From Paracentrotus lividus (Eukaryota > Echinodermata > Echinoidea > Camarodonta > Echinidae), in assembly GCA_940671915.1 (NCBI GenBank), contig CALNVZ010003434.1, positions 7,867,689 through 7,931,688 on the forward strand: DNA of 64,000 nucleotides. The letters are read 5' to 3'. The stretch's first letter is position 1; every line of letters starts with the position of its first letter. Both the position numbers and the translations under genes were made by a program. Shown in pieces: positions 26,669 to 37,972 of this stretch. Below the pieces are notes generated by a model, which was given only the letters and a program-made list of their open reading frames with translations, was not told the origin of the DNA and made no database searches.

Positions 26669-27649
26669 CACTGTTCGTCATAAAGGTGGAATAATTTTCT
26701 GGCTCAAGCGACATGATGTTGCTCCGTCATTAATTCTTGAATGTGTTTTCACGGTGTCACCGCTTTCACTTTCTGGGATCTGGGTACATCTTGGACGTTC
26801 CCTCAACCCTTCCAGGGGATTTTTTCAAAAAGTTTGTTACCCCCAAAGATGGCCATTTTCGTCTTTTTCTCATTTTGGGGCCCTTTTTTGTTCACGCGAC
26901 CCACTAAGGACCCTCAGTCCTACCCCAAGGAAACACGTCTGACGTGGAGATTTGTTATAAATAATTTGTTCTTTAAATTAATCTAGATTTATGGTAACAT
27001 GCTCGACTCTTTGTCTAGGGAGGGTCAAAATTTATTTTGATTGGGTCGACATTCATTTTATTCATTTTTACACCATGGAAATTTAAATCTCCCTAACTGT
27101 TATTGTAAAATCTCAACCAAACAAAATCAAAAATAAAATATCATCAATAATGACTATTTACAGCCTTGCCATCAAGGCTAAACAAAATGTAAGGAAAATG
27201 ATGATATTTAAGGGTTAAAGGTGGTTTTTCATTCTTTTTGTTTTCAGCATAAAGTGGAATAAAATATCCGAATTTTCACCAATCTCGTTTTTTACTTCAA
27301 CCCCTCCCCTAGACAAGAGACCTAAGCCTGTCCCAGAAATATAGTTTTACTTAAGAAGAATATAAAACAGTACACCTCATCGCGTTTCCTGGGGGTAGGA
27401 CTGAGGGCTTGATCGGCCTGGAAAACCACAAGGGGCCCTAAAATGAGAAAAAAATGACAAAAATGGGCATCATGGGGGTTGACAAAACTTTTTTGGAAAA
27501 AGTCTACGTGAAAGTTGAGAGAATGTCCAAGATATAGCCAGGTGGCCAAAAAGTAAAAGGAGGGGCAAACATATAGAAGAAATTAAAGTCAGAGCAAAAT
27601 CATGTCGCTATAGCGGCAAAAAAATATTCCACCTTTATGACGGACAGTG
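26669..27649. mobile_element. 981-bp element with long (~280 bp) TIRs
   Basis: The left end CACTGTTCGTCATAAAGGTGG and the right end complement (CACTGTCCGTCATAAAGGTGG) are flanked by TA on both sides. The inverted similarity goes on for about 280 bp at roughly 70-75%. (TA)n microsatellite lies on both sides (26604-26664 and about 27650-27730), so it landed in a TA repeat. CACTG...CAGTG ends with a TA duplication suit the Tc1/mariner group. No transposase frame in the ~400-bp middle. Confidence 0.85.
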
Positions 27650-27669
27650 TATATACATATACATATATA

Positions 27670-27732
<63 letters not shown>
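27650..27732. repeat. (TA)n tract
   Basis: Imperfect TA repeat of about 80 bp next to the right end of the 981-bp element; together with 26604-26664 it is the split target microsatellite. Confidence 0.9.
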
Positions 27733-27735
<3 letters not shown>

Positions 27736-27791
27736 TTTATTCATATTAAATGACAGTTCCACACACACATGTCATGAAATAACAAAGTATT

Positions 27792-27852
27792 AAACGTTGT
27801 CATGCTCTATATCCAACATAAAATCTTTTGTTGGATATAAAGCATGACGTTT
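27792..27852. repeat. Hairpin, ~24-bp arms
   Basis: AAACGTTGTCATGCTCTATA with CCAAC at its inner edge pairs with GTTGG and ATATAAAGCATGACGTTT across a short AT spacer, with one small bulge and one mismatch. It may be a tiny foldback repeat. Confidence 0.65.
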
Positions 27853-28172
27853 ACTACTTTTTTTTATATATCCATTTATTTATTTATATTTAAAAGGAAA
27901 AGTCAGGATATCAAAATTTATGATGTAATCATTATTATCAGTGGGCCACACGCCTATAAATAGATCTAGTCTATAAAAATTACAGTGCACCACCGACCCG
28001 TACCAAGATGACGTCATTGTTGTTAAAATAATCATATAAAATCAATGGTATGGATTAATTTGAACAGATTTTTGCAATTGTACATTGAAAGGGATCATCA
28101 ATGGTCCAGATGAGTCCATTTAGAGATCACAATTTGGTCCCAGTGGGATTTCGGCAGAACTTTATTAGTTGC

Positions 28173-28677
28173 TAAAAGGGAAGTTCACCCTGGAATTTTA
28201 TTGGTCTTAAAAAATGAAGAGAAATAATAAAAAAAATATAGTAAAGTTGAAGAAAATCGACCCCAAAATAGCGAAGTTATGAATATTTAAAGTTTCGATA
28301 GTGTGACGTCACGTGCGAGCAGCTCTCCCATTGTGTTGTGTATTAAATTCCATAAATTTGTCTTTTTTGTCATGGTTCTTGATAAAGGAATGGGTCAATT
28401 TGATATAGTCATGTATATGAACATATGTTTGATGGTATATCGACCGCACAGGTGACATAATTAATTTCTTTAAAAAAAAAAACCGACATTTTATGGAATT
28501 TACACTACATAACACATAGGAGATCTGCTCGCATGTGACGTCACAGAATCAAAACTTTGAATATTCATAACTTCTAAATTTTTTGGTCAATTTTCTCCAA
28601 ACCTTAACTCATATTTTTCTTTTATTTTTCTTCATTTTTTAAGACCAATTAAATTCCAGGGTGAACTTCCCCTTTAA
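28173..28677. mobile_element. ~505-bp TIR element (MITE)
   Basis: The left end AAAGGGAAGTTCACCCTGG and the right end complement (AAAGGGGAAGTTCACCCTGG) match. Inverted similarity continues inward over about 150 bp, including TATGAATATT and TGTGACGTCAC in both arms. No coding capacity. The GGGGAAGTTCACCC end is, from memory, frequent in sea urchin genomes; that recollection is not tested here. Confidence 0.8.
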
Positions 28678-29199
28678 GGTATTCCCAAAGTGTTGGCAAT
28701 CTAGGTCTATTTTGTGTATTGTTTTACTGCAGCCCCTTTAAACTTTAAACCTCCCTTCATACTTAACAAGATTAAGAAAAATATAATGACAAGTAAAGCC
28801 CGAAGTCTGAAGAATGATGTCATTATAAACGCCTATTTTTAATGATTTTGTAAAAACTCATTTTAACACACGGGTCTATGGAGCTCTATTTATAGTCTGC
28901 GCTCATATTGTATTTCTGGCTTTATGAATGGTTCAGTCCTTATAACTATACTTGAATCTTGCACGTGTAAAACACACTCAGTCCCAACAGTGGGAGGAAA
29001 CACATGTGGTAGTACTGTGGCCTTACGTAACCAAAGGGTTCGGTGGGTCGGGGAAAGGTCAGCGTGATAAATCAAGACATCAATAATAGGGTGTGTTCAA
29101 TGTCCATTTTCAAATTTAAACGCCAACATGAATCCTGAAACAAATGCAATTACAAAACATTACAGAATTTAAAATTGTTTAGCGAAACATACATAATCA
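28678..29199. other. No gene seen (foldback core, right side)
   Basis: No gene or clear repeat. The last ~120 bp (from about 29090) weakly resemble the array unit, mirroring the decayed inner edge of the left array. Confidence 0.4.
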
Positions 29200-32100
29200 G
29201 ATAAGAGAAGTAATAGTTATGACCGTTGGAGTTCATCAAATCAATAAACTTGATAATGCAATCATTATTTGTTTTTTAAAGCGAAAATTCAAAATTCATT
29301 TTCAAACTCGAAGTTAGGGTGTTTCGGCTAAAACTTCGAGTCTCACCGATTCCGGACAATGTTAAATTATTTGGCTAAAAACACATAATAGAAGTAATAG
29401 TTATGGCCGTTCGAGTTCATCAAATCGATAAAATTAATAATCCAATTATAATTTTGTTTTTTAAAGCGAAAATTCGAAATTCATTTTCAAACTCGAAGTT
29501 AGGGTGTTTTGGCTAAAACTTCGAGTCTCACCGTTTCCGGACAATGTGAAAATTATTTGGCTAAAACACATAATAGAAGTAACAGTTATGGCCGTTCGAG
29601 TTCATCAAATCAATAAAATTAATAATCCAATTATTATTTTGTTTTTTAAAGCGAAAATTCGAAATTCATTTTCAAACTCGAAGTTAGTGTGTTTGGCTAA
29701 AACTTCGAGTCTCACCGTTTCCGGGCAATGTGAAAATTATTTGGCTAAAAACACATAATAGAAGTAATAGTTATGGCGTTCGAGTTCATCAAATCGATAA
29801 AATTAATAATCCAATTTGTTTTGTTTTCTAAAGCGAAAATTCGAAATTCATTTTCAAACTCGAAGTTAGGGTGTTTGGCTAAAACTTCGAGTCTCACCGT
29901 TTCCGGGCAATGTGAAAATTATTGGCTAAAAACACATAATAGAAGTAACAGTTATGGCCGTTCGAGTTCATCAAATCGATAAATTAATATCCAATTATTA
30001 TTTTGTTTTTTTAAAGCGAAATTCGAAATTCATTTTCAAACTCGAAAGTTAGGGTGTTTTGGCTAAATTTCGAGTCTCACCGTTTCCGGACAATGTGAAA
30101 TTATTTGGCTAAAATCACATAATAGAAGTAACAGTTATGGCCTTCAGTTCATCAAATCAATAAAATTAATAATGCAATTATTATTTTGTTTTTTAAAGCG
30201 AAAATTCGAAATTCATTTTCAAAACTCGAAGTTAGGGTGTTTTGGCTAAAACTTCGAGTCTCACCGTTTCGGACAATGTGAAAATTATTTGCTAAAAACA
30301 CTAATAGAAGTAACAGTTATGGCCGTTCGAGTTCATCAAATCGATAAAATAATAATCCAATTATTATTTTGTTTTTAAAGCGAAAATTCGAAATTCATTT
30401 TCAAACTCGAAGTTAGGTGTTTTGGCTAAAACTTCGAGTCTCACCGTTTCCGGACAATGTGAAAATTATTTGGCTAAAACACATAATAGAAGTAACAGTT
30501 ATGGCCGTTCGAGTTCATCAAATCGATAAAATTAAATCCAATTATTATTTTGTTTTTTAAAGCGAAAATTCGAAATTCATTTTCAAACTCGAAGTTAGGG
30601 GTGTTTTGGCTAAAACTTCGGTCTCACCGTTTCCGGACAATGTGAAAATTATTTGGCTAAAAACACATAATAGAAGTAACAGTTATGGCCGTTCGAGTTC
30701 ATCAAATCAATAAATTAATAATCCAATTATTATTTTGTTTTTAAAGCGAAAATTCGAAATTCATTTTCAAACTCGAAGTTAGGGTGTTTTGGCTAAAACT
30801 TCGAGTCTCGCCGTTTCCGGACAATGTGAAAATTATTTGGCTAAAAACACATAATAGAAGTAACAGTTATGGCCGTTCGAGTTCATCAAATCAAATAAAA
30901 TTAATAATCCAATTATTATTTTGTTTTTTAAAGCGAAAATTCGAATTCATTTTCAAACTCGAAGTTAGGGTGTTTTGGCTAAAACTTCGAGTCTCACCGT
31001 TTCCGGGCAATGTGAAATTATTTGGCTAAAAACACATAATAGAAGTAATAGTTATGGCCGTTCGAGTTCATCAAATCGATAAAATTAATAATCCAATTAT
31101 TATTTTGTTTTTTAAAGCGAAATTCGAAATTCATTTTCAAAACTCGAAGTTAGGGTGTTTTGGCTAAAACTTCGGAGTCTCACCGTTTCCGGGCAATGTG
31201 AAAATTATTTGGCTAGAAACACATAATAGAAGTAACAGTTATGGCCGTTCGAGTTCATCAAATCGATAAAATTAATAATCCAATTAATTATTGTTTTAAA
31301 GCGAAAATTCGAAATTCATTTTCAAACTCGAAGTTAGGGTGTTTTGGCTAAAACTTCGAGTCTCACCGTTTCCGGACAATGTGAAAATATTTTGGCTAAA
31401 ATCACATAATAGAAGTAACAGTTATGGCCTTTCGAGTTCATCAAATCAATAAAATTAATAATGCAATTATTATTTTGTTTTTAAAGCGAAAATTCGAAAT
31501 TCATTTTCAAACTCGAAGTTAGGGTTGTTTTGGCTAAAACTTCGAGTCTCACCGTTTCCGGACAATGTGAAAATTATTTTGCAAAAACACATAATAGAAG
31601 TAACAGTTATGGCCTTTCGAGTTCATCAAATCGATAAAATTAATAATGCAATTATTATTTTGTTTTTTAAAGCGAAAATTCGAAATTCATTTTCAAACTC
31701 GAAGTTAGGGTGTTTTGGCTAAAACTTCGAGTCTCACCGTTTCCGCGACAATGTGAAAATTATTTGCTAAAATCACATATAGAAAGTAACAGTTATGGCC
31801 TTTCGAGTTCATCAAATCAATAAAATTAATAATGCAATTATTATTTTGTTTTTAAAGCGAAAATTCGAAATTCATTTTCAAACTCGAAGTTAGGGTGTTT
31901 TGGCTAAAACTTCGAGTCTCACCGTTTCCGGACAATGTGAAAATTATTTTGCTAAAAACACATAATAGAAGTAACAGTTATGGCCTTTCGAGTTCATCAA
32001 TCAATAAAATTAATAATGCAAATTATTATTTTGTTTTTTTTAAGCGAAAATTCGAAATTCATTTTCAAACTCGAAGTTAGGGTGTTTTTGCTAAAACTTC

Positions 32101-32214
32101 GAGTCTCGCCGTTCCCGGACAATGTGAAAATATTTGGCTAAAAACACATAATAGAAGTAACAGTTATGCCTTTCGAGTTCATCAAATCAGTCAAGTTAAT
32201 AATGCACTGATTAT
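29200..32214 (-). repeat. Tandem array of ~186-bp unit, right arm (about 17 units, inverted)
   Basis: The inverted anchor TATGGCCGTTCGAGTTCATC recurs about every 180-190 bp from 29229 to 32178, giving some 17 units against 10 in the left arm. The same sequence variants seen on the left are present (CCGGACAATG and CCGGGCAATG). A unit length near 186 is divisible by three, so short frames repeat (FWLKLRVSPFP...), but indels between units break them and I do not regard them as coding. Confidence 0.95.
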
Positions 32215-32450
32215 TTTTTTTTAAAGCTTTATTTCGAAATCAATATCCTATTTATCAAACCCCCCCCCCCTCCTCCAGATAACTAGATTTGCAGACCAAA
32301 ATAACAATTTCCCGCGGATCTTTTGCACCCGCCTTTGATTAGGAGTGTAAAGACCTATTGCAGTATTGATAGTTGTAAGGATACCATGAAACCGGCCGAT
32401 AGGGCAAGAAAAATGTTTATGTTATCTACACCAAAAAAAAGTCAGAAAAT
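32215..32450 (-). repeat. Arm linker, right copy
   Basis: Inverted copy of 22386-22650, with the C-run at 32262-32271 matching the G-run on the left. It differs from the left copy by few bases. Confidence 0.85.
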
Positions 32451-32454
32451 TTGA

Positions 32455-32553
32455 AATTCGAAATTTGAAACTCGATACTCGATACTCGAAACTCGATACT
32501 CGATACTCGAAACTCGAAACTCGAAACTCGAAACTCGAAACTCGATACTCGAA
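32455..32553 (-). repeat. Heptamer array, right arm
   Basis: Copies of AAACTCG and ATACTCG, the complement of the left-arm heptamers, ending just inside the right terminus. Confidence 0.9.
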
Positions 32554-32568
32554 GTTTAGCAACACACA

Positions 32569-32607
32569 CTACGACTACTACTACTACTACTACTACTTCT
32601 ACTACTA

Positions 32608-32669
<62 letters not shown>
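32569..32669 (+). repeat. (CTA)n tract, right flank of the foldback element
   Basis: (TAC)n with the same TTC-(TAC)4-CAC interruption as the left tract, in the same direction. Direct flanks around an inverted structure suggest a duplicated target. Confidence 0.9.
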
Positions 32670-32670
<1 letters not shown>

Positions 32671-34655
32671 GTGATAATAGTAATGCACAAAAAAAATGAT
32701 GCATGCTCAGAACAAAATCATAAATTATGATTTCCCCCCGATTCATCTGAATGCCTACTCCATTTGTTAGGATGAATTTTCTAAGGCAAGTCGGAGACAA
32801 AGTTTAATTACTTGCCTAAGATTAATTATGCTTGGGGTCTTGGCGTCTGTAATAGTTAATTAATTTCGATTCACTGTATGTATAATTTCCTGAAGCGTAT
32901 ATGTGAAGGAAGATTCATTATGAATGCAATAAAAGAATGTGAAATAGATGTACAATGAGGCCTCATGATGACATTTATCGGTCGTTATTGTTTAATTCCA
33001 AGTCAGGACTCGAGGCCCAATATTACCGGATGTTTCAGAAGAAAAGTATATGATATGATATAACCAAAATCTTAACAAATAAGTTTTATCCTAAAATGTG
33101 TATCGACAATACAAATGATAAGGCTAAAGGTATATTAGGATATAATATGTAATAATAACAATTCGTGGTTAGGTTTGTGGAGTCAAGCGCTACTGAACAT
33201 TCATGACTTGGCAAATTATCTCTGCAAAATTGAATTCACGTTAAAAGTTAAAATAAAACATATTCTACTGTCTAATGACGACAACGATTGATGCTAAAGG
33301 AATGTTTGAAAATATTAGAACCTATCCAACGATATTAATTAAATTGTCGATAATCAAATGCAACTACAAAAACAAATATTTTGATATTTAAACATAATCT
33401 TTTAGGTAGGATAAAAATCTATCTTATTTTTTTTCATGATGGAAGGAATGCCATTTTTCCTATTATACAAACGATATAAATAAATATATATGTAAATGGG
33501 TGTGTCAAAAGTCTTACTATACGCAAGTACTTACCAATTTTTTCACAATATCTTTGGGGTGAAAGCGATTTAATAAATCAATAAAATGTTATTTTATTTG
33601 CACAAGTAGGATAATAAAGTATGAAACTATAGCTTTGCAATATACTGATGAGCTGATTTGCCCCTATGGACATGATAAATACACACTTCATCCCTCTCTA
33701 CTCCATCTTTCGGCAGAATGTCAGTTTGAGACTTCAATTTAGTTGCCGTCAAGATATGACGAAATTAAATTGGAAACGTTATACCGTCGACATTGAGAGG
33801 CACACTCTTGGGGCGTTAATACGTGCTGAGGATCAAGGGGTGAATGAAGACATCATTAATGTGAACTTTCGTCTCATTGATAGCAAATCTAACATTCATA
33901 ATTATATACTGTAATCATGGTAGAGAGGGGAGAGTGGGAGGCGGGAGGGGGGGGGGTAAAGCAGTTCTCATTTATTTATCTATTTTTGGTATGTCATGAA
34001 TTGAAGTTTGAACACTAAGAGTTAGGATTGAGATGGGTAATGGGTGTCAACATGACTGGGTTGCTTTATCCTTTCAGCTTTCTAGAGAATATCATTGGGT
34101 ACTGTCCAAGGATAATTTTAAGGTAAGTTAAGAAAGACAGACAGTCTGATGTGTGGTTTTTTGACTGGCATCATGCTTGTAGTTATGATGACTTCAGTGT
34201 GTGGGTTAGGAATACCCCACCTCACCCTCACCGCCCCTAATTCAACATCGAACCACCAGGAGAAGGCTGACATGTTTCTTTCATGAGCCGATGACACGAT
34301 CGAAAGAGAACTCATACACTGGCCTCGGGATGAGTGTATCTAGACAACTATCTCACGTTCCGTTACGGCGGGTGGGTTATTGACTTTTGAGACATCTTGT
34401 AATTTACTCAGGTTACCTTGAAATTTACACAACTTACCCAGGAGTTGGTGGCACTTCAATCATCAGAGCGAATAAAGTCCTACATGGCAATATGTGTAGT
34501 TTGAGGAACATTAAGTTTGAAAGTTCTTTTCCATTGCTTGTTTGCAAACCGAGCAATGGTTTAAAACATATCCCGACCCACTAGGATAGAGAAGAAAATA
34601 TTGCATATTAAGCGTTCATCCAAGCAACCTGTCCGCATATTCTTAAAATACCACT
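32670..34655. other. No gene seen
   Basis: AT-rich unique sequence with a G-rich spot near 33933-33956. Short frames only. Confidence 0.45.
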
Positions 34656-35277
34656 TTATGAATCATTCCTAATCAAATCTAATGTTCCTATATAATCGTC
34701 CCATGCAGGAATGAATAGCTTACACACGTCGGCCGAATCAGCGGTGCGAATCACATTATTTACTCCCACAACCCTTGTTTGTCTTGTAGAGGTAGAAGAA
34801 CTATCACAATCACAAAAAGTTACCTTAAATGCGAACAGCGGTAAGGTGACCTTTTCTTCTCCTAAAACCATGTGCTACTTATTATGTTATTAATAAATTA
34901 CATTACTCCACCCCTCAATTATACCACTTTGGTTTTGATAAGGAACTACTGCATCTCCATGATTTTATCAACTTCTTGGCAAGTTTTTTTTTGTATCATT
35001 TTTTGTTTTGTAATCGGAATGGCCGTTATATAGCAAGAAAGTACACGCTATATTCATTATAGGAAGACATGGTAAAACGTGTATTTGTATTTGAAAGTTA
35101 TCATTAAAAAGCAAAAAGCAAAGCTGACGTGTACAAGTAAATTACCTGACTTTATTTTGAATTATTACTTTGTTACATTGATTAAAATTTTGCCATATAT
35201 GAATGTATAGAAGTCAAATCAATAAAATCTTATTTTTAAAAAAAAAATTAAAAAAAATGAATAAACCCCCAAAATTT

Positions 35278-35349
35278 AGGTCTTGCCGAGATTCGAACTC
35301 GGATTACAGGATTCAGAGTCCTGGGTGCTAACCGTTACACCACAAGACC
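35278..35349 (-). tRNA. tRNA-Gln (anticodon CTG)
   Basis: A 72-nt cloverleaf on the minus strand. The acceptor arms GGTCTTG and CAAGACC pair at all seven positions. The anticodon stem CAGGA/TCCTG encloses the loop CTCTGAA with anticodon CTG. The T-arm is CCGAG-TTCGAAT-CTCGG. A-box (TGGTGTAACGGTTAGC) and B-box (GTTCGAATC) promoters are intact, and a TTTT terminator for RNA polymerase III follows within a few bases (plus-strand AAAA at 35271-35274). No intron. It decodes CAG. It should be functional. Confidence 0.97.
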
Positions 35350-35631
35350 GTTCGTGTTTATGGGAACGATCTTACATCTAATAGCAGGAAATTGCCACTT
35401 GGTTTAAACCCACTTTGAGTCTTTGTCAAATGCACGTTTGGTCTGATCCAACATGGCCGAATTGCATTTGGTCCACAAACATTTCGTCTAATTGCATTTT
35501 AGTATAATTTAGAAACTTAAAAATATACCAATTAATGTATCTGTGATTCCTGAACAAACCTAATGTTTCTGCATTCATAGAATCTTCTCATGTAGGAATG
35601 AATAGTTCACACATGTCGGACAAATCAATTA

Positions 35632-35840
35632 ATAGACCAGTTTACTAACATAATCAAATTTTATGCATACTTTTTTATACAAAGGTTGTTCTTGAAAACC
35701 TGAACTCTTGTCTGATTCTTGCCTGACATAGCAACAATTAATGTATGCAAACTGAATTCCATGCATTGTAGTTCATTCTTTTATTACAGGTTGTTTGAAT
35801 AAACATGGATAAATTATAATAACTTAATAAACTGGTCTAT
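35632..35840. mobile_element. 209-bp TIR element inside tRNA unit 2
   Basis: The ends ATAGACCAGTTTACTAA and, inverted, ATAGACCAGTTTATTAA are flanked by TTA on each side (35629-35631 and 35841-35843). The other two tandem units lack this segment at the same place, which confirms it as an insertion. Confidence 0.8.
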
Positions 35841-36495
35841 TTACTGCTATTTACTCTCCGTGATCTTTCAGTGCTCTAGTAAACGAACTATCTTGATCGC
35901 GAAAAGTTGTCTTAAAATGCGAACGTCGATGTGATGACGTTAACTGCCCCTAAAATCAGGTGCTCTTTTGTAATGTTTGCCATCCATATGCAAGAAAAAC
36001 ACTACAAAACTATACATGGTTTTAATATATATTACATTTTTAATATAATATTATATTACATTACCCAAACCCCTAAAATATACGACTTTGGTATTAAAAA
36101 GGAACTACCATGTTTCCAAGGGTTTTTTTTAAATAAATTCTTGGCAACGCATTTTTTTTTTTTTTTTTTGAAATCGGAATGGGCGTTATTTTCTCTGCAG
36201 GTTTTAAACATTCATTAGTTATCCGATATAGCAAGAAACTACACGCTATATTTATAATGATTAAGAAAATACTAGGAAGAACTTGTAAAACATGCATTTG
36301 TATTTGAAAGTTATCTTTTAAAGGCAAAGCTGACGTGTACATATAAGTAACATGACTTATAACTTTGTTACACATTATTTGAATTTTGCCATATGTAAAT
36401 GTATAGAAATTAAATCAATAAAATCAATTTTTTTTTAACAAATAAAAAAAAAAATAATAAAAATAATAATAATACAATTAAAAACAATGAAAAAT

Positions 36496-36567
36496 AGGTC
36501 TTGCCGAGATTCGAACTCGGATTACAGGATTCAGAGTCCTGGGTGCTAACCGTTACACTACAAGACT
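36496..36567 (-). tRNA. tRNA-Gln (anticodon CTG), second copy
   Basis: It is identical to the copy at 35278-35349 except for two changes near the 5' end. The first base is A instead of G, which leaves the terminal acceptor pair as an A-C mismatch, and position 9 is A instead of G. Anticodon, T-arm and B box are unchanged, and a TTTT terminator follows. It may still be transcribed, but the open first pair could weaken 5' processing or charging (G1 region matters for glutaminyl-tRNA synthetase in studied systems). Functional status uncertain. Confidence 0.92.
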
Positions 36568-37170
36568 GTTCGTGCATGCCGGGGTGGATGTAACATTCTA
36601 TAGCGGTATTGTCACTTGGTCTAAACCCACTTTGAGTCTTTGACAAATGCACGTTTGGTCTCATCCCACATGGCCTAATTCCATGTTCGTCTTATTGCCT
36701 TTTAGTATATATAATTTAGAAATTTAGAAATATATCAATTATTGTATATTTCGTTCCTGAACAAACCTAATGTTCCTGCATTAATAGAACCGTCCTATGC
36801 AGGAATGAATAGCTTACACACGTTGGACGAACCACATAATTTATTCCTATAACCCTTCTTGGTCTTGCCAATGCTTTAGTAGATATCAAGATCACAATAA
36901 CGATGACGTTATCTGCTCCTAAAATCATGTTTTCTTTTTTTTAAATGTTTACAAAAGAGCACACGATTTTATTACATGTTATATTTTGGACATATTACAT
37001 TACTCCACCTTTCAAATATACCACTGTGGTTTTAAGAAGGAATTATGGCGTCTCCATCATGTCTATAGTTTTATCAAATTCTTGTCAGGTTTTTTTTTTT
37101 AATCAGCATGCCCGCTATATGAATGTAGATTTATAATACTAGGACGACATGGTAAAACATGTATTTATAC

Positions 37171-37936
37171 TTGAAAGTTATTATTTGTTATCATATGTAT
37201 ATACATTAAGACGAAAATATAGAATATAGAAAATATAGAATGAGTGATGACACAGTAAAAAAAAAGAACAGGTAACAACTGTCTCCTTCATAACATGAAA
37301 AAAAAAGAGGATGAGATGAGATTGACTAATTGCACTTTCAAGGAAGACTGACTGGTTTCAATTCAAATTATTCAGCTGGTCATAATATGAAAGTTGGAGA
37401 GAATGTGCAGGTTGCAATCACATTCCTTCCCGCGCTAAAAAACTCGTTTATACAATCACAATAATAGTCCCATTCATGCACATCGGCGCACAACTGTTGA
37501 CTAACGACACATGCATGGCATGAGAGTGTGCAAAGACTGTCTTTTCCCGCCCATGTCATGTCAATGTGAACATGGTGATGCACACCTGGTTGTCAGTGCA
37601 GGAGACATGACATTAAACAGATTGAACTTTAATAAATACCTTGCTATTCGCTTTCCATATGCGCCATGCGTCGCTGGATCTCCCAATATCAGTAAATTGA
37701 ATTCTTAAAGCTCATGTGCATTGAATGTCAATTGTCGTAATAATAAAGAAAACTCAATAATGTAGACAGGTCCTGGTCATATGTAGAATATAGAATATTA
37801 GAAACTGATTTCTACATGTAAGTTAAAATAATAAACATGGTAATGACTTGAAACTGTTGTACGTATAGAGGTAAGGATATAAACCTAAAATCCCTATGCA
37901 TTTAGCTTGTCATTGGTCAACTTTTTCTTCTTCTTC

Positions 37937-37972
<36 letters not shown>

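Larger units (their letters stand above)
22250..32568. mobile_element. Giant foldback-type element (~10.3 kb)
   Basis: The two ends are inverted copies of each other. The left begins TGTGTGTTGCTAAACTTCG and the right ends with the complement, giving TG...CA termini. Each arm has the same order of parts from the outside in: a heptamer array (CGAGTTT/CGAGTAT), a ~250-bp unique linker with a G-run, then a tandem array of a ~186-bp unit. The left arm runs to about 24480 (2.2 kb), the right from about 29200 (3.4 kb). The ~4.7-kb core holds degenerate units, a LINE tail and at least two other TIR elements. No transposase frame is visible. Long inverted arms made of tandem repeats are known in foldback elements such as Drosophila FB and sea urchin TU; a relationship to either is inference. 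An alternative is a satellite array split by inversion, but the shared termini and linkers favour an element. Confidence 0.75.
34660..37170. repeat. Tandem ~0.9-1.2 kb units carrying tRNA-Gln
   Basis: Three units are aligned by the phrase AATGTTCCTGCATTAATAGA (variants at 34680, 35561 and 36769), then GCAGGAATGAATAGCTTACA and a CCTAAAATCATG-like phrase. Units 1 and 2 each end with a minus-strand tRNA-Gln gene; unit 3 is cut off before its tRNA. Unit 2 is longer partly because it holds a 209-bp TIR element (35632-35840). Confidence 0.85.

Noticed and set aside
29504-32080. Repeated short frames starting FWLKLRVSPFP in the right array
   Set aside because: They are the same stretch of the 186-bp unit read in one frame. 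Indels between units break it, and the left array gives the same in reverse. A repeat protein is not supported.
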